From Camellia lanceoleosa (lineage: Eukaryota > Streptophyta > Magnoliopsida > Ericales > Theaceae): a DNA stretch of 64,000 nucleotides. The notes under the pieces were generated by a model. It made no database searches. It was not told the DNA's origin and saw nothing but the letters and a program-made list of their open reading frames with translations. Location of the stretch: the NCBI GenBank assembly GCA_025200525.1, contig CM045770.1, positions 83,075,647 to 83,139,646 on the forward strand, written 5' to 3'. The position numbers were made by a program, and so were the translations under genes. Below, in pieces: positions 22,988 to 35,612 of this stretch (positions are counted from its first letter, which is position 1; each line of letters starts with the position of its first letter).

Positions 22988-23516
22988 TGTGTGGAGGTGG
23001 ATATGGAACACTCCTTTGGTCCAAACAAGCCTTTGATCTTCCATTTATCACCTAAAATAGAAATAACACTCCGGACGGTGGTGCCGGAATTAGCACTAAG
23101 ACAGACAAGTTAGTTCTTATATAAGGGTTGGTTTTTTAAGGTTTCTTGGGGTTCAAGTTCTTCATCACATACCTCTTTTTTTAGTCTGTCTCCACCTTTA
23201 TAGAATAACCCTCTTCGATCATCACTCCATGTAGGTTAGCCTCTCATCACCATCCTGTCAAGGCCCATACCCCTGCTATACTTCCTTGAAAGGTACACTC
23301 TGGTCCTACTAGGTGGGGCCATGCCGAATCCCCAGGTATATTTTGCTCTCTTATTCAACACGGATACCTTCTACTCAGCGTACTCTATATTGCTGTGTGT
23401 AGTTGGCCCAAGCCCAACATTCGATGGGCTTGGGCTTTATTCAACCCATCTCAAATGGGCTTAGATACTATTTTTGTTGCTATTGGTAATCGTTTTCTTG
23501 GCCACCACAAGATTCA
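22988..23516 (-). mobile_element. 5' LTR of element W
   Basis: It lies next to the primer site and ends CACACA on the minus strand. A TATA-like CTTATATAAG lies near 23119-23128. The outer limit is uncertain; a candidate start TGAATCTTGTGGTGG is at 23516. The element is truncated on its internal side. Confidence 0.5.
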
Positions 23517-23659
23517 ATATTTTTTTTATTAGGTTTTTGGCAAAACAATTTGACAAATGTCAAGAAAAATACTCAAGATCACTAAATAATCACTCGTACA
23601 ATACTGTGTCACACATCAATCACAAATTAATATAGTATTGACATATAAAATTATAAATA

Positions 23660-24064
23660 AATACCATCGGGAGTGGTGGCTTCATGGACAACGCATTGCA
23701 TTCCATAGGGGTGAGTCGGGATCAAATCTTGGAGGGCGCACTCTTTCTATAGAGATTATGCGTTGTACTTCGATCGATACTTGGTCTCTTCTATGACGCA
23801 TGGATGAGGTCCATTAGGTGCCTCTGTAATGGGTCCCTTCCTATGGGTTGGATTAAATCTTATCAGCAACTGGTTATCTATACTTTGATCGATACTTGGT
23901 CCCTTCTGTGGCGCGTGGATGAGTCCATTGGATGCCTCTGTAATAGGTTCCTTCTTATGGGTTAGGTTGAATTTGATTGATAACTGGTAATCTCAAAGTC
24001 AGGACCTGCAGATGCTGTGATATTCATACGAAACATCTTCTCTTTTTTTTTTCATTAAAAAAAA
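23660..24064 (+). mobile_element. SINE-like element with internal tandem duplication
   Basis: A degenerate tRNA-like head (GAGTGGTGGCTTCATGGACA and GTGAGTCGGGATCAAATC) is followed by a body with TGCCTCTGTAATGGGTCCC, like the body of the SINE at 53160. A block of about 115 bp that begins ACTTCGATCGATACTTGGTC at 23767 is repeated from 23882. It ends in T/A runs near 24045-24065. Confidence 0.6.
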
Positions 24065-24768
24065 AGATAAATAAATAATTAATTATTCTAACATTATGGA
24101 AGAGAGAAAAAAAGAAAAAATAAAAAACACTAAATAAATGCATTTTTTATCGTCTCTAATGGCTAATACTGATATGTCGTGGGAACATCATCAATTAATG
24201 AAAAATCCATCACCTCACTCTTGAGTAAATGTTAGTCATTGGCAAATATGGTAACAAGTGGCCCATGGTACTTCATAACATGGAAAGATGTAAAAAAAAG
24301 CGTATTAATTGAAAAATATAAATAGATTATAAAGTGTTTTAAATTTATAAAAAAAATTTATTAAATGTAGTGATAAATGTCTTCTATTTACATATTGTTT
24401 GTCTTTTTGTTGTGTTCTAGTAACGCTTGTTAAACAAGGAAAATTATACCCTTAGTTATGATGGTAGAAAATGACTTATACGCAGTCTGTGGATACTGTT
24501 ATGCGAAATTGTAAAATTTAGGCACCGTTTGATAATCATTTATCTATTTTAGTCTAAAAGTAAAAGTATCACTTAAAAAAAACTAAAAAAAAATTATTTA
24601 TAAGTCCTATTAGGGAAACTTATACTATATATGATCCTACTAAAAAATTTATGTTCCCATAAGTCCTGTGGAAAATTTGTTGACACATTTACCCTCAATA
24701 TTAGTTGTTACTATTATAAATAATAGTAAAACCATATATAAGAAACTGAATGTTACCATATATCATAT
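24065..24768. other. AT-rich sequence without gene
   Basis: No gene or clear repeat beyond A/T runs. A GGCACCGTTTGATAATCATT word near 24531 resembles starts of plant non-autonomous elements, but no matching end was found. Confidence 0.4.
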
Positions 24769-25225
24769 CTATATAAACGTAATGTAATGTGACACCTACA
24801 TAAACGTAACGTGACACCTACATAAACGTAACGTGACACCTATACATAACGTGGCACCTATATAAACGTAACGTCACATCTATGATCTATGTTAACATGC
24901 AATTTGCATGTTACCATAGATCATATCCACATAAACGTAACGTAACGTGACACCTATAATCTATGGCAACATTCAATTTCCTATAAATCATATCTACATA
25001 AACGTAACATAACGTGACACTTACATAAACGTAACGTGACACCTATGATTTATGGCAATATTTAATTTCCTATATAGGAAATTGAATGTTACCATAGATC
25101 ATATTTATATGAAACATAACATGACACCAACATAAACCAGCAATATTTTCACATTCAATTTAAAAAAATAAAAACTCATTAAATTTGCGAAACGTAACGT
25201 GACACGTTACGTTACGTTTATGTAC
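24769..25225. repeat. Cluster of ACGT-rich short repeats with palindromes
   Basis: About seven irregularly spaced copies of ATAAACGTAACGTGACACCT occur, alternating with copies of a TGTTACCATAGATCATAT-type word and its relatives. Local palindromes include TAACATGCAA facing TTGCATGTTA near 24893-24913, and AATTTCCTATATAGGAAATT near 25065. The right edge holds AACGTAACGTGACACGTTAC. It may be a decayed foldback element. Confidence 0.6.
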
Positions 25226-25761
25226 GATCTTGTAGAATACATTCCTATCTAAATATGACTTAAGACTCTATAAGAAATTACACAGGACTTAACCTACTAT
25301 AAGTGTCTGAAAAATGACTTATAAATAAGTCTCCCAAAAACTAAAGTCAATAAACTATGCAAAATAGTCAAATATTTTTTTCTCTTTCTACTTTTTACAC
25401 GTTTTTTTTTATAAAAAAAGTTAAAAATTCATCTCAAATATATTAATTTGTTTTATTTTATATTTTTTCCAAAAAAAAAAAAAATTATTAAAATAGTTTG
25501 TTCCCAAATTTAATCATTCAAAAATTATTTATTTTTTAGATAATTTTATAGACATCATTCACCAATATATATATATATATATATTAAATTGATTTGACAT
25601 ACATATCTAAATAATTTTATCACATTTATTTAAAATAAATAAATAAATAAACAATATGATAAAAATATGTAATTACATATTATATCAAATAGATTCAATA
25701 TTTTTTTTTTTTTTTTTTATGTATGAATGATCTACACAAGTAACTTTAAAAAAATAAAGGA
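25226..25761. other. AT-rich sequence without gene
   Basis: Homopolymer A and T tracts and a (TA)n run near 25565-25584. No gene seen. Confidence 0.5.
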
Positions 25762-26156
25762 TTGGCTTCTCTCCAATCCGTAATCGGACTAGAGGGTATT
25801 GCTGGATCCATGGGGGCTCACCACGGGTCCCGTTTCAATAATTCGAATCGTTTAATGTGTAGAAATCGTTGAGTACTATATGCCTGTAAAAAATCACGTT
25901 GATTGAATATCAATAACTATTTCATTGGATCAGATTTCTGTCAACCGTTTATTTTTTCACTATCTATTTTTTTTTTATACAAAACTGCTTTGATCACGTA
26001 ACTATCGATGCCCGATCAGCATGATTTTTTTCAAATATATAATACTCGACGAATTTTACACATTCAACGGTTCAGATTATCAAAACGGAACTCATGGTGG
26101 ATCTCTACGGGCTTAATAACACCTTCTAATCTTATCACAGACCAGTGAGAAGCCAA
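25762..26156. mobile_element. Foldback MITE, copy 1
   Basis: The whole 395-bp unit is an imperfect palindrome from TTGGCTTCTC to GAGAAGCCAA. The inner arms carry CACCACGGGTCCCGTTTCAA on the left and the complementary AACGGTTCAGATTATCAAAA and ACTCATGGTGGATCTCTACG on the right. A second copy lies at 58154-58494. No coding capacity. Confidence 0.7.
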
Positions 26157-27160
26157 ACCCAAAGTAACTTAAATGTAGGGGTGAAAGAATAATCACTGAA
26201 ACCGAACCGACCGAATAGAACCGAACTGAACTACTTGTTTATGGTCTATTTATTTTTTGTACTTCGGTCGTTCGGTTGGTACAATTTTTTTTAAAATTTT
26301 GGTTTTCAGTTTGGTTTACGTGAATTTTACACCGCACTAAACCGAACCGCACTGAATTATACTCCCATCTAAACCATCCACATGTTATAATCCTAACCGT
26401 CCACTAAATAATATATATAACATAAGTACAGCCTTTGGGCCTTCCAAGTCCCACAGTGAAACAAAAAGTTGAAACACTTTTTGTTCTCTTTGACTGATTC
26501 ATTCTCTGTGTCCCTTACTCTTTGTCTTCTTCCACTTCAAACAAAGTTCAAACAAATTAGGGCTTTTTTACTAAGGGTGAGAAATCAATTAGGGTTTTTA
26601 CTAAGCCACTCTCAAGTGGTCCACCACTGTCATCCATTACTCAGAATCTTGAAGCAAAGTCTTGGTACCAAGTAAATTTCATCCCTAATTTTTTTATTTT
26701 GAAAACCCTATTTTTTTTGTTTTACTTTTTGAACAAACCCTATTTTTTTTTATTAAAAACACCATGTTTATGACATAAATCCCTAATTTTTTTAACACTT
26801 TTCAAAAGCCCTAGTGTAGGCTAACTTTTGTGTCAAAGTAAACCCTATTTTTGACCTTGTTTATATATATATATATAATATTTAAGATGTTTTCAAAAGG
26901 GTTTTAATATTTGTGAATCACTTGATTTTGATGAGGTTTTAGATCCATAAAAAGATTTTTTTTTTAAAATTTAAAATGAAAAACAGGGTATTCGTTACAT
27001 TGCAAATGAAACACTACTCTTAACATGCAAATGAAAAAAATAAAAATTGATAATTTAATTTTTTTGTTTGTTAAAATATATATATTTTTTCTTTTAGTTA
27101 AAATTTGTTCTTGTTACTATTATTTTATTATATATATATATATATATTCTTTTAGTAGTG

Positions 27161-30100
27161 TGTAGATACCCCATTTTTGACCGCCCTTGAGACTTGGGCG
27201 TTACTGATGGTTTACTTGGTGATAAAAGGTGTGTAGGGCAAAGGTTCAATTTCTTCGGCAAGGAGAGAGACAAATCTCAACTTCACACCCCATTTTGGAC
27301 CAAAGCTATTTTGAATGGTTTTTAGACCTTAAAACCCTCTCTTGCAAAACTTTTTTGAAATAAAGTTTCTGCGATGTTCCGAAGCTCGCATTTTGTCAAA
27401 CGTTGTGCTTTTCGGTAAACCGAGCAAGGACAAAGTGGAAATGAATGAAAGAGAGATAAAATTTTTGAAAAATCTTTTAAAACACCTTACTTAGGGGTTT
27501 GAAGGTGAAGAAAAGGGGAAAGGAGAGAAGAAACTAAGTTGGAGAAGAAGATAGGCAAGAATCGCTAAGAGAGGGACGAGCAGTCCTTGCTAAATCAAGC
27601 CCATCTATCTATATACTTGGAGTTAAGCTATGAGGCCACCACCGTTGGAAATAAGACTTCCGGGGCTTCATTTTGCACTCAAGAATCTCCTAAAGCCAAG
27701 TCCGGGTGGGGGAGATATGATTGGTTGAAGTTGGGCATCATCCCGGTTGGATCGAATCTGCGTGGCTTCACCAAAAAGGGCATAACTTTTTGCACAGGAG
27801 GAATTTTAATGCAAGGTTTGCGCCATTGGAAAGCTAACTTCCGAGGCTTCAATCTAGGCACCCACCGGCCATTTTTTGATGTTGGCAGCCACCTATCGGC
27901 CATCCATTTAGCCGACCGGCCAGCAAGAATAGCAGACCGGCCATTTATTGTGCCGACCGGCCATTTATTTGGCCGATGACCTTTTTTCTTGGCCGGTTTG
28001 CCCCTTTTGCACCCTTCAGGCATGGTGCATGCCATTTGTGCCAACTGGAATGTACCAACACTCTCCCTCGTGCATAAGTGTGGTTATTTTGCACCTTTGA
28101 CCACCTTTGACCCCTCTTTTTGCACCCTTTGCTCAAGGCTTCTTGAGGAAGTCTTGACCCTTTGTCTTGGCTTCCTCAAGAAGCTTGAACCCTTAGCTTA
28201 GCTTCTCTTGGAAGCCTTGACCCCCTTGACCCTTCCTTTAGCTTCTCTTGTAAGCTTTAAGCCCTTTCATTGTCTATATAAGGAAGCCTTCTTCTCCTTT
28301 GATGGGTTCAGCAAAAACTAGACCTAGGGCATATATATCTGATATATATACACCGTCTCTCTATATATCTCCCTCTCTCTCTACTTTTGTGTGGGTTTGA
28401 GGGCCTAAAGATGTGTTTTCTTCTTAGTTTTACACTAAGTCACCTACCATTACACCATATTTCAACTTGGGAGGTCTTGGGGGTTTGTTCTTGGAGCTTT
28501 GGGTCAGTTTTGATCAGAAGAAGAGGGCTGAGATTGCTGTTCTTCAAGTGTTCTTCAAGGGTAACACTATTTACTTTATTTTTCCCATTCTTGCACTAGC
28601 TTTTACCCTATCTTGCATACTGATTCAAGCTTTGTGTATAACTGAAAAAAGTCTTGTTTTAAGCTCCTCTTGAAGTTTGATTAAGGGCACATTTCTGTTT
28701 GGGGTCATCTCCCCCCTTTGCATGCTTGTTTTAGCCTTGTTTCGTGCTATTCTTTGAGACCTTCGAGCAAGCCCTTGCTTGGCCTCCTAGCCACTGAAAT
28801 CTAGTGGATTTTCAATGGTAGGTTTGCTATTTTGAGGGTCGAAATCAGAGGGGGGTGACCCCTTCTCTCCTTGTCTTGTTTGATGCCCTTTTTGGCGTTA
28901 CAAAGGAGTCTATATTTGCATACTTCTTGAGCTCAGTTCAGGCATTTTTCAGTGGGTTTTAGGACCCCTATAGGCCATTTCCAGAGTTGGTTTGGCTTTG
29001 TTGAGTGTCCATCTTGTATGTACTTAATAACCCCTTGTATAGCCCTCTAAAGGAGCTCATCATTTTTGCATGTGTTGGCTTCATTTCAGTGGTTATTTGG
29101 GCATAATTTGGCATGTTTTGTTCACTGATTTTGGCTGGTTTGGTGAGATTTCATTTGCTTCATATACTTGCCATACAACTCATGTTTGCTAGTCAAAGTT
29201 GCATGCTATTTTAGTCCATCATGCTAGCACCTATTGGCCATGCTTAGAACTAGAAATGTCCATGTTTTGGGACTGCCTTGGTTCTGTCTTTGTGCTTCAT
29301 AGTCAAATAATGCATGCTTTGTATAGCTATAAGTCATTACATATGCCTAGTTTTGAGTTTCGGGGCTCATTCCATGCATCGGGTGCCATATCTCCATGTC
29401 TCGGGACCATTTAGTATCATATTTCAGTGCTGAAATTCACATGCATTTATGCCATCTTGCATTCCTTGCCATGCTTTCGTAGAGTGGCATTTTCTGCCTT
29501 AGGTTCGGTCCTCGGTTGGCGAGCATGTATGCACGTATTTCGATTGTCTCATTTTAATCATATGGCCACTGATTTTGGCATGCTTGCGAGCTATCCATGT
29601 TAGTTTAAGTCCATCATCACATGTTGTTGCATGCCATGTTTGCTTACATATTTAGGTTGCATGCCTAGTATACATTGCTCATTTGAATGTTCATGTTGCA
29701 TACTTAGCCTCCATGCCTAGGTTGCATTTCATTGAGCATGCATCCCTTACCTCTTGATCAATCATGATAGGGATTGGGGCCCTTTGATGTGTTTTGTGCT
29801 TGCATTTCATTTGATATCGTAGTTGCACATTTGGCTTTTGGGCCATCATGCATTGAAATGCGTGATTGATGGCCCGAGGGTCGAGGGCCACACTCCCTTG
29901 AGTCCATTACATGATAGGGAGTGTGTCCGTGCATACATTTGCCTGAAAATTCCATGCCATACACTGCTTGCCCTCTGTTGCTGTCAGTTGCAAGTTCTGC
30001 AGGAAGCTTTGGCCGGTCGGCTAAATATAGTGCCGACCAGCCAGTAATCTGTGGCCGATAGATTAAAAGGTGGCCGATGATCATCCCATTTGGCCGGTGG

Positions 30101-31490
30101 TGTTTTTACTTGGTCGGTGGTACTCCTCAACATCCAGAGAGCATACCCTTGGACTTTGGCAGTCCTCAGAGGAGCAGGGTAGTGTAAATAGAGGCAACAA
30201 TGCTATGGCAGCGAGTTTCCGGGCAAGACGAGGCAAGCATGCATCATTCGCGCATTCTGAGGCGGGGCTGTGGCCACCTTATTTCTGCATTTAATTTGTT
30301 AATTAATTAGAAATTCTGTAATAGTTAATTTAGTATTATTTATTCGAACTGTAATATTTATTCGGACCCTCCGAGCGAGGGCAATTGTGTAATAAGTGTG
30401 TGTGAGTATGTGTATGTCTTCCAACCCCACGTCTTTCTTCCCTTTTATTTACTAGCTTTTGATGGTTAGTTTAGAGCATATTCAAATTAGCATACAGTAT
30501 GATAGTATGTTTGCATGCATTCATCTGTTTTGCATGCACCGGGCTCGATGCATCATTCTAACTGCATCTGTATTTCAATTCCAAATTGAATACGTGTTAG
30601 TTGTAGCATTTCACGTGTCATTGTAGATTAGCCGAGCCTATCTTAGTTGCATTTTGCATGTGTTGCATTAGCCATCTTAAACATGAACTAGGATCATGCA
30701 TATGATTACTAACTAGTTTCTGTTTTGGCTTGGAGTACTCTGTAAGTTCTTTTGCTGTAGCATACCGCATGCGTGTGAGTGTTGCCATAATAACATGATT
30801 ACCATGAGGCTAGTTACTTATATGATATAACTGCTTGAATGCCTGTGGATAGAGATTGAATTACCTAAATTGGAGTAATGCATTAAAACTGTGAGTTTTA
30901 AGCCCACTAAATAGTGGCAAAACCATCTTTTCTAAAGCCCACTCGAGGGTGGCAAAATTTGCATTTTAGCCTACTTGCGAGTAGCAAACCATTTTCAAAA
31001 CAAACATGAAATGTTTTGTTCCAATTCAGGCGATTTGGTCTATACTTGTTTGCTGTGCGCATAACATAGTAATTCTAGGCTAATAACTGGAATAAGAATG
31101 TGTAATGTTTTCAAAACAAGATATCACGGTTAGTAGAGGCCGATCTTCGGATTGGGCGAGAGGGGGTGCTCATAGCTGACCTTCCCCGATCGTACCCAAG
31201 TTCCCGAGCCGAGGCAACTTTGGTGATGACGGACACGTGGCCTTTGGCACCGAGTCAGGGTTTCCTAAATTTCCCCTTTTTTTAAAATATTTAGGTGGCG
31301 ACTCTGTATCTGGCAAAACAGTCCATGTTTGGCATTTCTTTTCAAAAAATCTATTTTCTCAAAACGATTTTCCGGATTTGGACTCTTTGGTTCAAATTAA
31401 GAACCGTGACATACTTGAGTCCGAACTGTAGTAGACCCACAAGCGAACAAAACGGGACTCATCCTCCCGGGGCGTTCGGGGACGTCTACA
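27161..31490 (+). mobile_element. 4.33-kb solo LTR, Tat/Ogre-type
   Basis: It starts TGTAGATACCCCATTTTTGA and ends GGGGACGTCTACA, with the 5-bp duplication TAGTG at 27156-27160 and 31491-31495. The first 300 bp match, on the opposite strand, the LTR ends at 907, 2699, 21028 and 22656; the last 350 bp match the U5 side of the element X LTR. No internal domains and no second terminal repeat were found. GGCCGACCGGCC words lie near 27910-27975. A TATA-like CTATATAAGG lies at about 28275 with a further TA-rich stretch near 28330-28375. It is the product of LTR-LTR recombination. Confidence 0.85.
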
Positions 31491-31717
31491 TAGTGGTAAT
31501 ATATTTTTTCTGTTAATAAATAGGAGGATTAGGATTTTTTCTGTTAATAGGTGGATTAGGATTTTTCTATTAATTATTATATTTAGATGGATGATTTAAT
31601 TTCTATTAGTTAAAATTTGTTCTTCTTCTTATTATTTTATCAGTTACTATTTCTTCTTGTTATTATTATTATTTTTTTTTTGATAAATCAAATATTTCTT
31701 GTTGTTATTATGTTTAG

Positions 31718-33867
31718 ATGGATGATATAATTTCCCCTACACAAGGGCCCAGTGAAATCGCTACTGAACAACCTACAACACAAGAACATGAGAATGAAAA
31801 CACAAAAAATCAGTCTAACAATGTCAAGGGTAAAAAAGAAACATCTTTGGTTTGGGATCATTTCATGAAATTGAAGTGTGAATTTGGTAAAAGACCTAGG
31901 GCTTCTTGTAACTATTGTGGTACAACTTATGCATGTGATCCAAAAATTAATGGGACAACATCAATGCGAACTCATAAAGAATCAAAGTGTAAGAAGTATC
32001 CCCTAAGACAAGATGAAAAGCAAAGTACACTAGGTTTTAAACCAAAAAATGAAACTGGTGATGTGAAACAATTGGTAATCTTGTGGCTGTAAGTTTTAGT
32101 GTTGATACATGTAGAAAGGCCCTAGCAAAGATGATAATAATAGATGAATTGCCATTTAAATTTGTGGAGGGTGAAGGATTTAGGCAATTTATGCGTGTGG
32201 TGCAACCCAAGTGGTTAAAAATCCCATCTAGGATTACCATTGCCAAAGAATGTATGTCAATATTTGTGAGTGAGAAGAAGGCTTTGAAGAATGCACTTAG
32301 GTCGACGACTATGTCTTACCACAAACACTTGGACATCTGTGCAAAATTTGAATTATATGTGTCTCACTTCACATTTTATTGATTGTGATTGGAAACTTCA
32401 TAAAAATATTCTGAACTTTTGTATAGTTCCAAATCACAAAGGTGACACACTTGGTAAGGTGATTGAGGATTGTTTGGTAGCATGGGGAATTGATAAGTTT
32501 CTCGCAATCACGGTTGATAATGCAAGCTCAAATAATGGTCTCACTAACTTTTTGGAGCAAAAGACGAAAAGAAGAAAGAACACCATATTAGAGCATGACT
32601 TTTTACATGTAAGGTGTTGTGCTCACATATTAAATCTAATTGTTTGCGAGGGATTGAAAGAAATTGATGATTCCATAACAAGAATTTGGTGTGTTATAAA
32701 ATATGTGAGATCCTCTCCATCTGGAATGGCCAACTTCAAATTATGTGTTGAAAAATAGGGCATTGAGTTTAATGGTAAACCTTGTTTGGATGTGGCTACC
32801 GGATGGAACTCTACGTATTTCATGTTAGAACGGGCTATACAATTTCAAAAGGCTTTTGAGCGGCTAGATGATGATGACATTCACTTCCACTCGAATCTTA
32901 GAGAGGATGAGATTGGTGAGGTTGGTGATTGATGAGGTTAGTGAGGAGGGAGAAATTGGTGACATTGGTGAAGATAACGAAGTTGCTTTAAGTAATAATG
33001 GGAAACGAAAAGAGAGAAGAAAGACAACCGGGCCGCCTACAAAACATGATTGGAAGAAGGCGAGATTGTATGTCAAGTTCTTAAAATTGTTTTACAATGC
33101 CACATTACATTTTTCAAGTTCTTTATATGTCACTTGCAATGCATTTTTTATTGAAATTATGTTGATAAAAAATGCAATCATTGAATTGTGTGAGAATGAA
33201 GATGTAAGCTTGCATTTAATGGCACGTGGCATGAGTTCCAAGTTTGATAAGTACTGAGGTAAATTTGACAAGGTTAATTTGCTATTGTTTATTGCGATTG
33301 TTATTGATCCCTGTTACAAACTCAATTATATTCAATGATGTTTGGAAGAAATTTATGAAGCTAAGCATGTTGATGATTTGATGATGAAACTAAAGAATGA
33401 GTTGACACAATTATATGATTGGTATGCTTTGAATGTTCAAAGTGGTAGTGTGCAAACACAAACTATGGGGGAGTCATCAAGGGCAATGGATTTGGATGAA
33501 GAACATGACATGGATGTTTGGGAAAAAAATGAAATCCAAGTATAAGATGTGTTTGGAGAAACAAAGTAACATGGTTAACAAATTTGAGTTGGAAAAGCTT
33601 TTAGTGGATGATTGTGAAGAAGATAATGATGGTTTTGATATATTGGGTTGGTGGAAGGCTAATTCCACTAAGTATCGCATCCTCTCTCTCATAGCTCAGG
33701 ATCTTCTAGCTATTCCCGTGTCTACAGTTGCCTCAGAATTTGCTTTTAGCATAGGAGGTCATGTGCTTGATCCATTCCGTAACTCTTTGTCACCCATCAT
33801 GGTAGAGGCCCTCATTTGTACACAACATTGGTTATGTTCCCCATCTCAAATCAGTCTTAGAGATTAA
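31718..33867 (+). pseudogene. hAT transposase (RICESLEEPER/ZBED type), broken
   Basis: The start MDDIISPTQGPSEIATEQPT is followed by a BED zinc finger (SLVWDHFMKLKCEFG, CNYCGTTYACDPK, TSMRTHKESKC). A frameshift follows near 32071, then KFVEGEGFRQFMRVVQPKW. Another frame break lies near 32300. Then come GKVIEDCLVAWGIDKFLAIT, VDNASSNNGLTNFL and HVRCCAHILNLIVCEGL, conserved in hAT catalytic domains. Stops follow at about 32756, 32930, 33255, 33337 and 33543. The C-terminal dimerisation domain is well kept: FDILGWWKANSTKYRILS, AIPVSTVASEFAFSIGGHVL, LSPIMVEALICTQHWL. Order and length are those of a full RICESLEEPER-like protein of about 700 residues. It would have bound the hAT ends and moved the element; this copy cannot. 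Confidence 0.9.
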
Positions 33868-34099
33868 TTGGATGAATTGGAAGATATTGAATTAGGTATA
33901 TTTCTTGATCAATAAATATTTCTTATTTTCTTTCTTTTATATTTTATAAGAGTTATATGTTTAACACTTGAATTTCTTATGTTTTGCTTCTTTCATTTTT
34001 TATTTTTTTTTTAGTGCTTATAGAAGGATCAAGCAGCAAGGATGTCAACATCATTGATTGATGTTAGAAAGCAATGGTAACAAGTTGAATATTTGATCT

Positions 34100-34310
34100 A
34101 ATTTTTATTTATTTATTTTTATGTATTTATGTTAAATTCAATTCTTATGAGAATATTTTTATTATTTTTGTAGGACTTCTTTTGTTTTGTTAGTTGGAAA
34201 ATATGCCAAATTTCTACACATTTCAGTTTTTGATTTTTGAGATTGAATATTAATAGTTAGAAAGGTAAGAAATTGCATAATTCATTTTGATTTTTTATGT
34301 TAAATTCAAT
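34100..34310 (+). repeat. Tandem-duplicated hAT 3' segment; paralogous empty site of CACTA-1
   Basis: The copy here runs TTATGTTAAATTCAATTCT, then TTTTTGTAGGACTTCTTTTG and TTAGTTGGAAAATATGCC. A second copy starts near 34297 (TTATGTTAAATTCAATTAT), is cut by CACTA-1, and resumes at 42897 with TATGATGATAATAATTTT, TTGGCAGGACCTCTTTTAC and TTGGTTGGAAAATGCC. The first copy therefore shows the site without CACTA-1. Confidence 0.7.
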
Positions 34311-35029
34311 TATCACTACTAAAAATCGGACTTTTTGCGACGGTCTCAAACGTCGCAAAAGGTCCATATATCGTCGCAAAAGATTTTTTACATGAATGAG
34401 CAAATGAAAATGGCGGAAAGGGGCGTGACAAAAAGTATTTGCGACGGTTACAAACCGTCGCATTCTTGTAGCGACGGCTAATCAATAGTTTTTGCGACGA
34501 TTTCGCCTGACACAAAAAAAGGGGAAAAAAGGGCATTTTTAGTGACGATGTTGATTGCCGTCGCAAAAAACCTTTTTTAGCCACAGTATTTGCCGTCGCA
34601 AAAAGTATTTGGAACTAATATGTATATGCGACAGGTTAACCCGTCGCTAATAAAATATAAGGAAATGAGAATTACATTAGTGACGGTTTATTATTGTCGC
34701 AATAAAATTATTTTTTATAAAATCATATTTTATTAAATATTTCCTATACAAATTATTAATATTTTTAAAAATACATCCACATCTACATTCACATCCAAAT
34801 TCACATTCAAAAAATCATATACCAAGAATAATATATATATACTTTGTATCAATTGTCAATCAAATATTATTTACAAAAATATATAAAATAACCTAACAAT
34901 ACTAATAATTTTTGAAATTCAAGAACTCAAATTTTTAATATCGACAATAGAAATAAAAAAATAAAAAAATAAAAAAATAAAAAAATAAAAATAGATATAA
35001 TGTAGCTCGTTTTGATATCAATAGGAAGC

Positions 35030-35370
35030 TCCCATATCGACATGCGAAGATATCACGTACTCAAAAGGTTTGCATCTGCAAAAAGACACAAAAAAGAAAA
35101 AAATAAAATCATCATTTACAACATAATTATTTTTAAGCTTACAGAAAATGTAAAACATTTGATTTTTTTTCAAAAAATAAATAAATAAACAAGATTGTAA
35201 ACTCTAATATCGATATGCGAAGATATCATCACGTACTCAAAAGGGTTACACCTTGAAAAAAAAACCAAAAAAAACAAATCATTTACAATATAATTAATTT
35301 CAAGTTTACAGAAAATGTAAAATATTTGATATTTATTTCAATAAATAAATAAATAAGATTGTAACATATA
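35030..35370. repeat. ~180-bp tandem duplication in CACTA-1
   Basis: The block with ATGCGAAGATATCACGTACT (35043) and ACAGAAAATGTAAAACATTT (35141) recurs from 35215 with small changes. Confidence 0.6.
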
Positions 35371-35612
35371 CATAAATCGAGCGCCACACAATGTATCTTT
35401 CCACAACTTCTCCAACTGTTCTTAGACATCGGGATGTTGTTTCCAAAACAGCGTTCGGCTTGTTCGCTTTTAAAACAAAAACTTTGCAAAATTCAGGGCC
35501 AATTAGAACTCCATCAATTTCACACAACGGATCGACACTAATAAAAAGTCCCTCCGCCAATTGGACTCTTGGTATTACAGAACTCTCAAAAGAAACTTTA
35601 ATTACATCCTAC
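35347..35612 (-). pseudogene. Relic of a CACTA-encoded domain (DUF8039-like)
   Basis: The minus strand gives, in order, VIPRVQLAEGLFISVDPLCE, IDGVLIGPEFCKVFVLKAN, TTSRCLRTVGEVVERYIVW. The pattern AEG, DP, IDG, CxV and a late TVGEVV...W resembles a domain often found in the second gene of plant CACTA elements (DUF8039-like). The assignment rests on recollection of that pattern. The fragment suggests CACTA-1 is a deletion derivative of an autonomous element. Confidence 0.4.
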
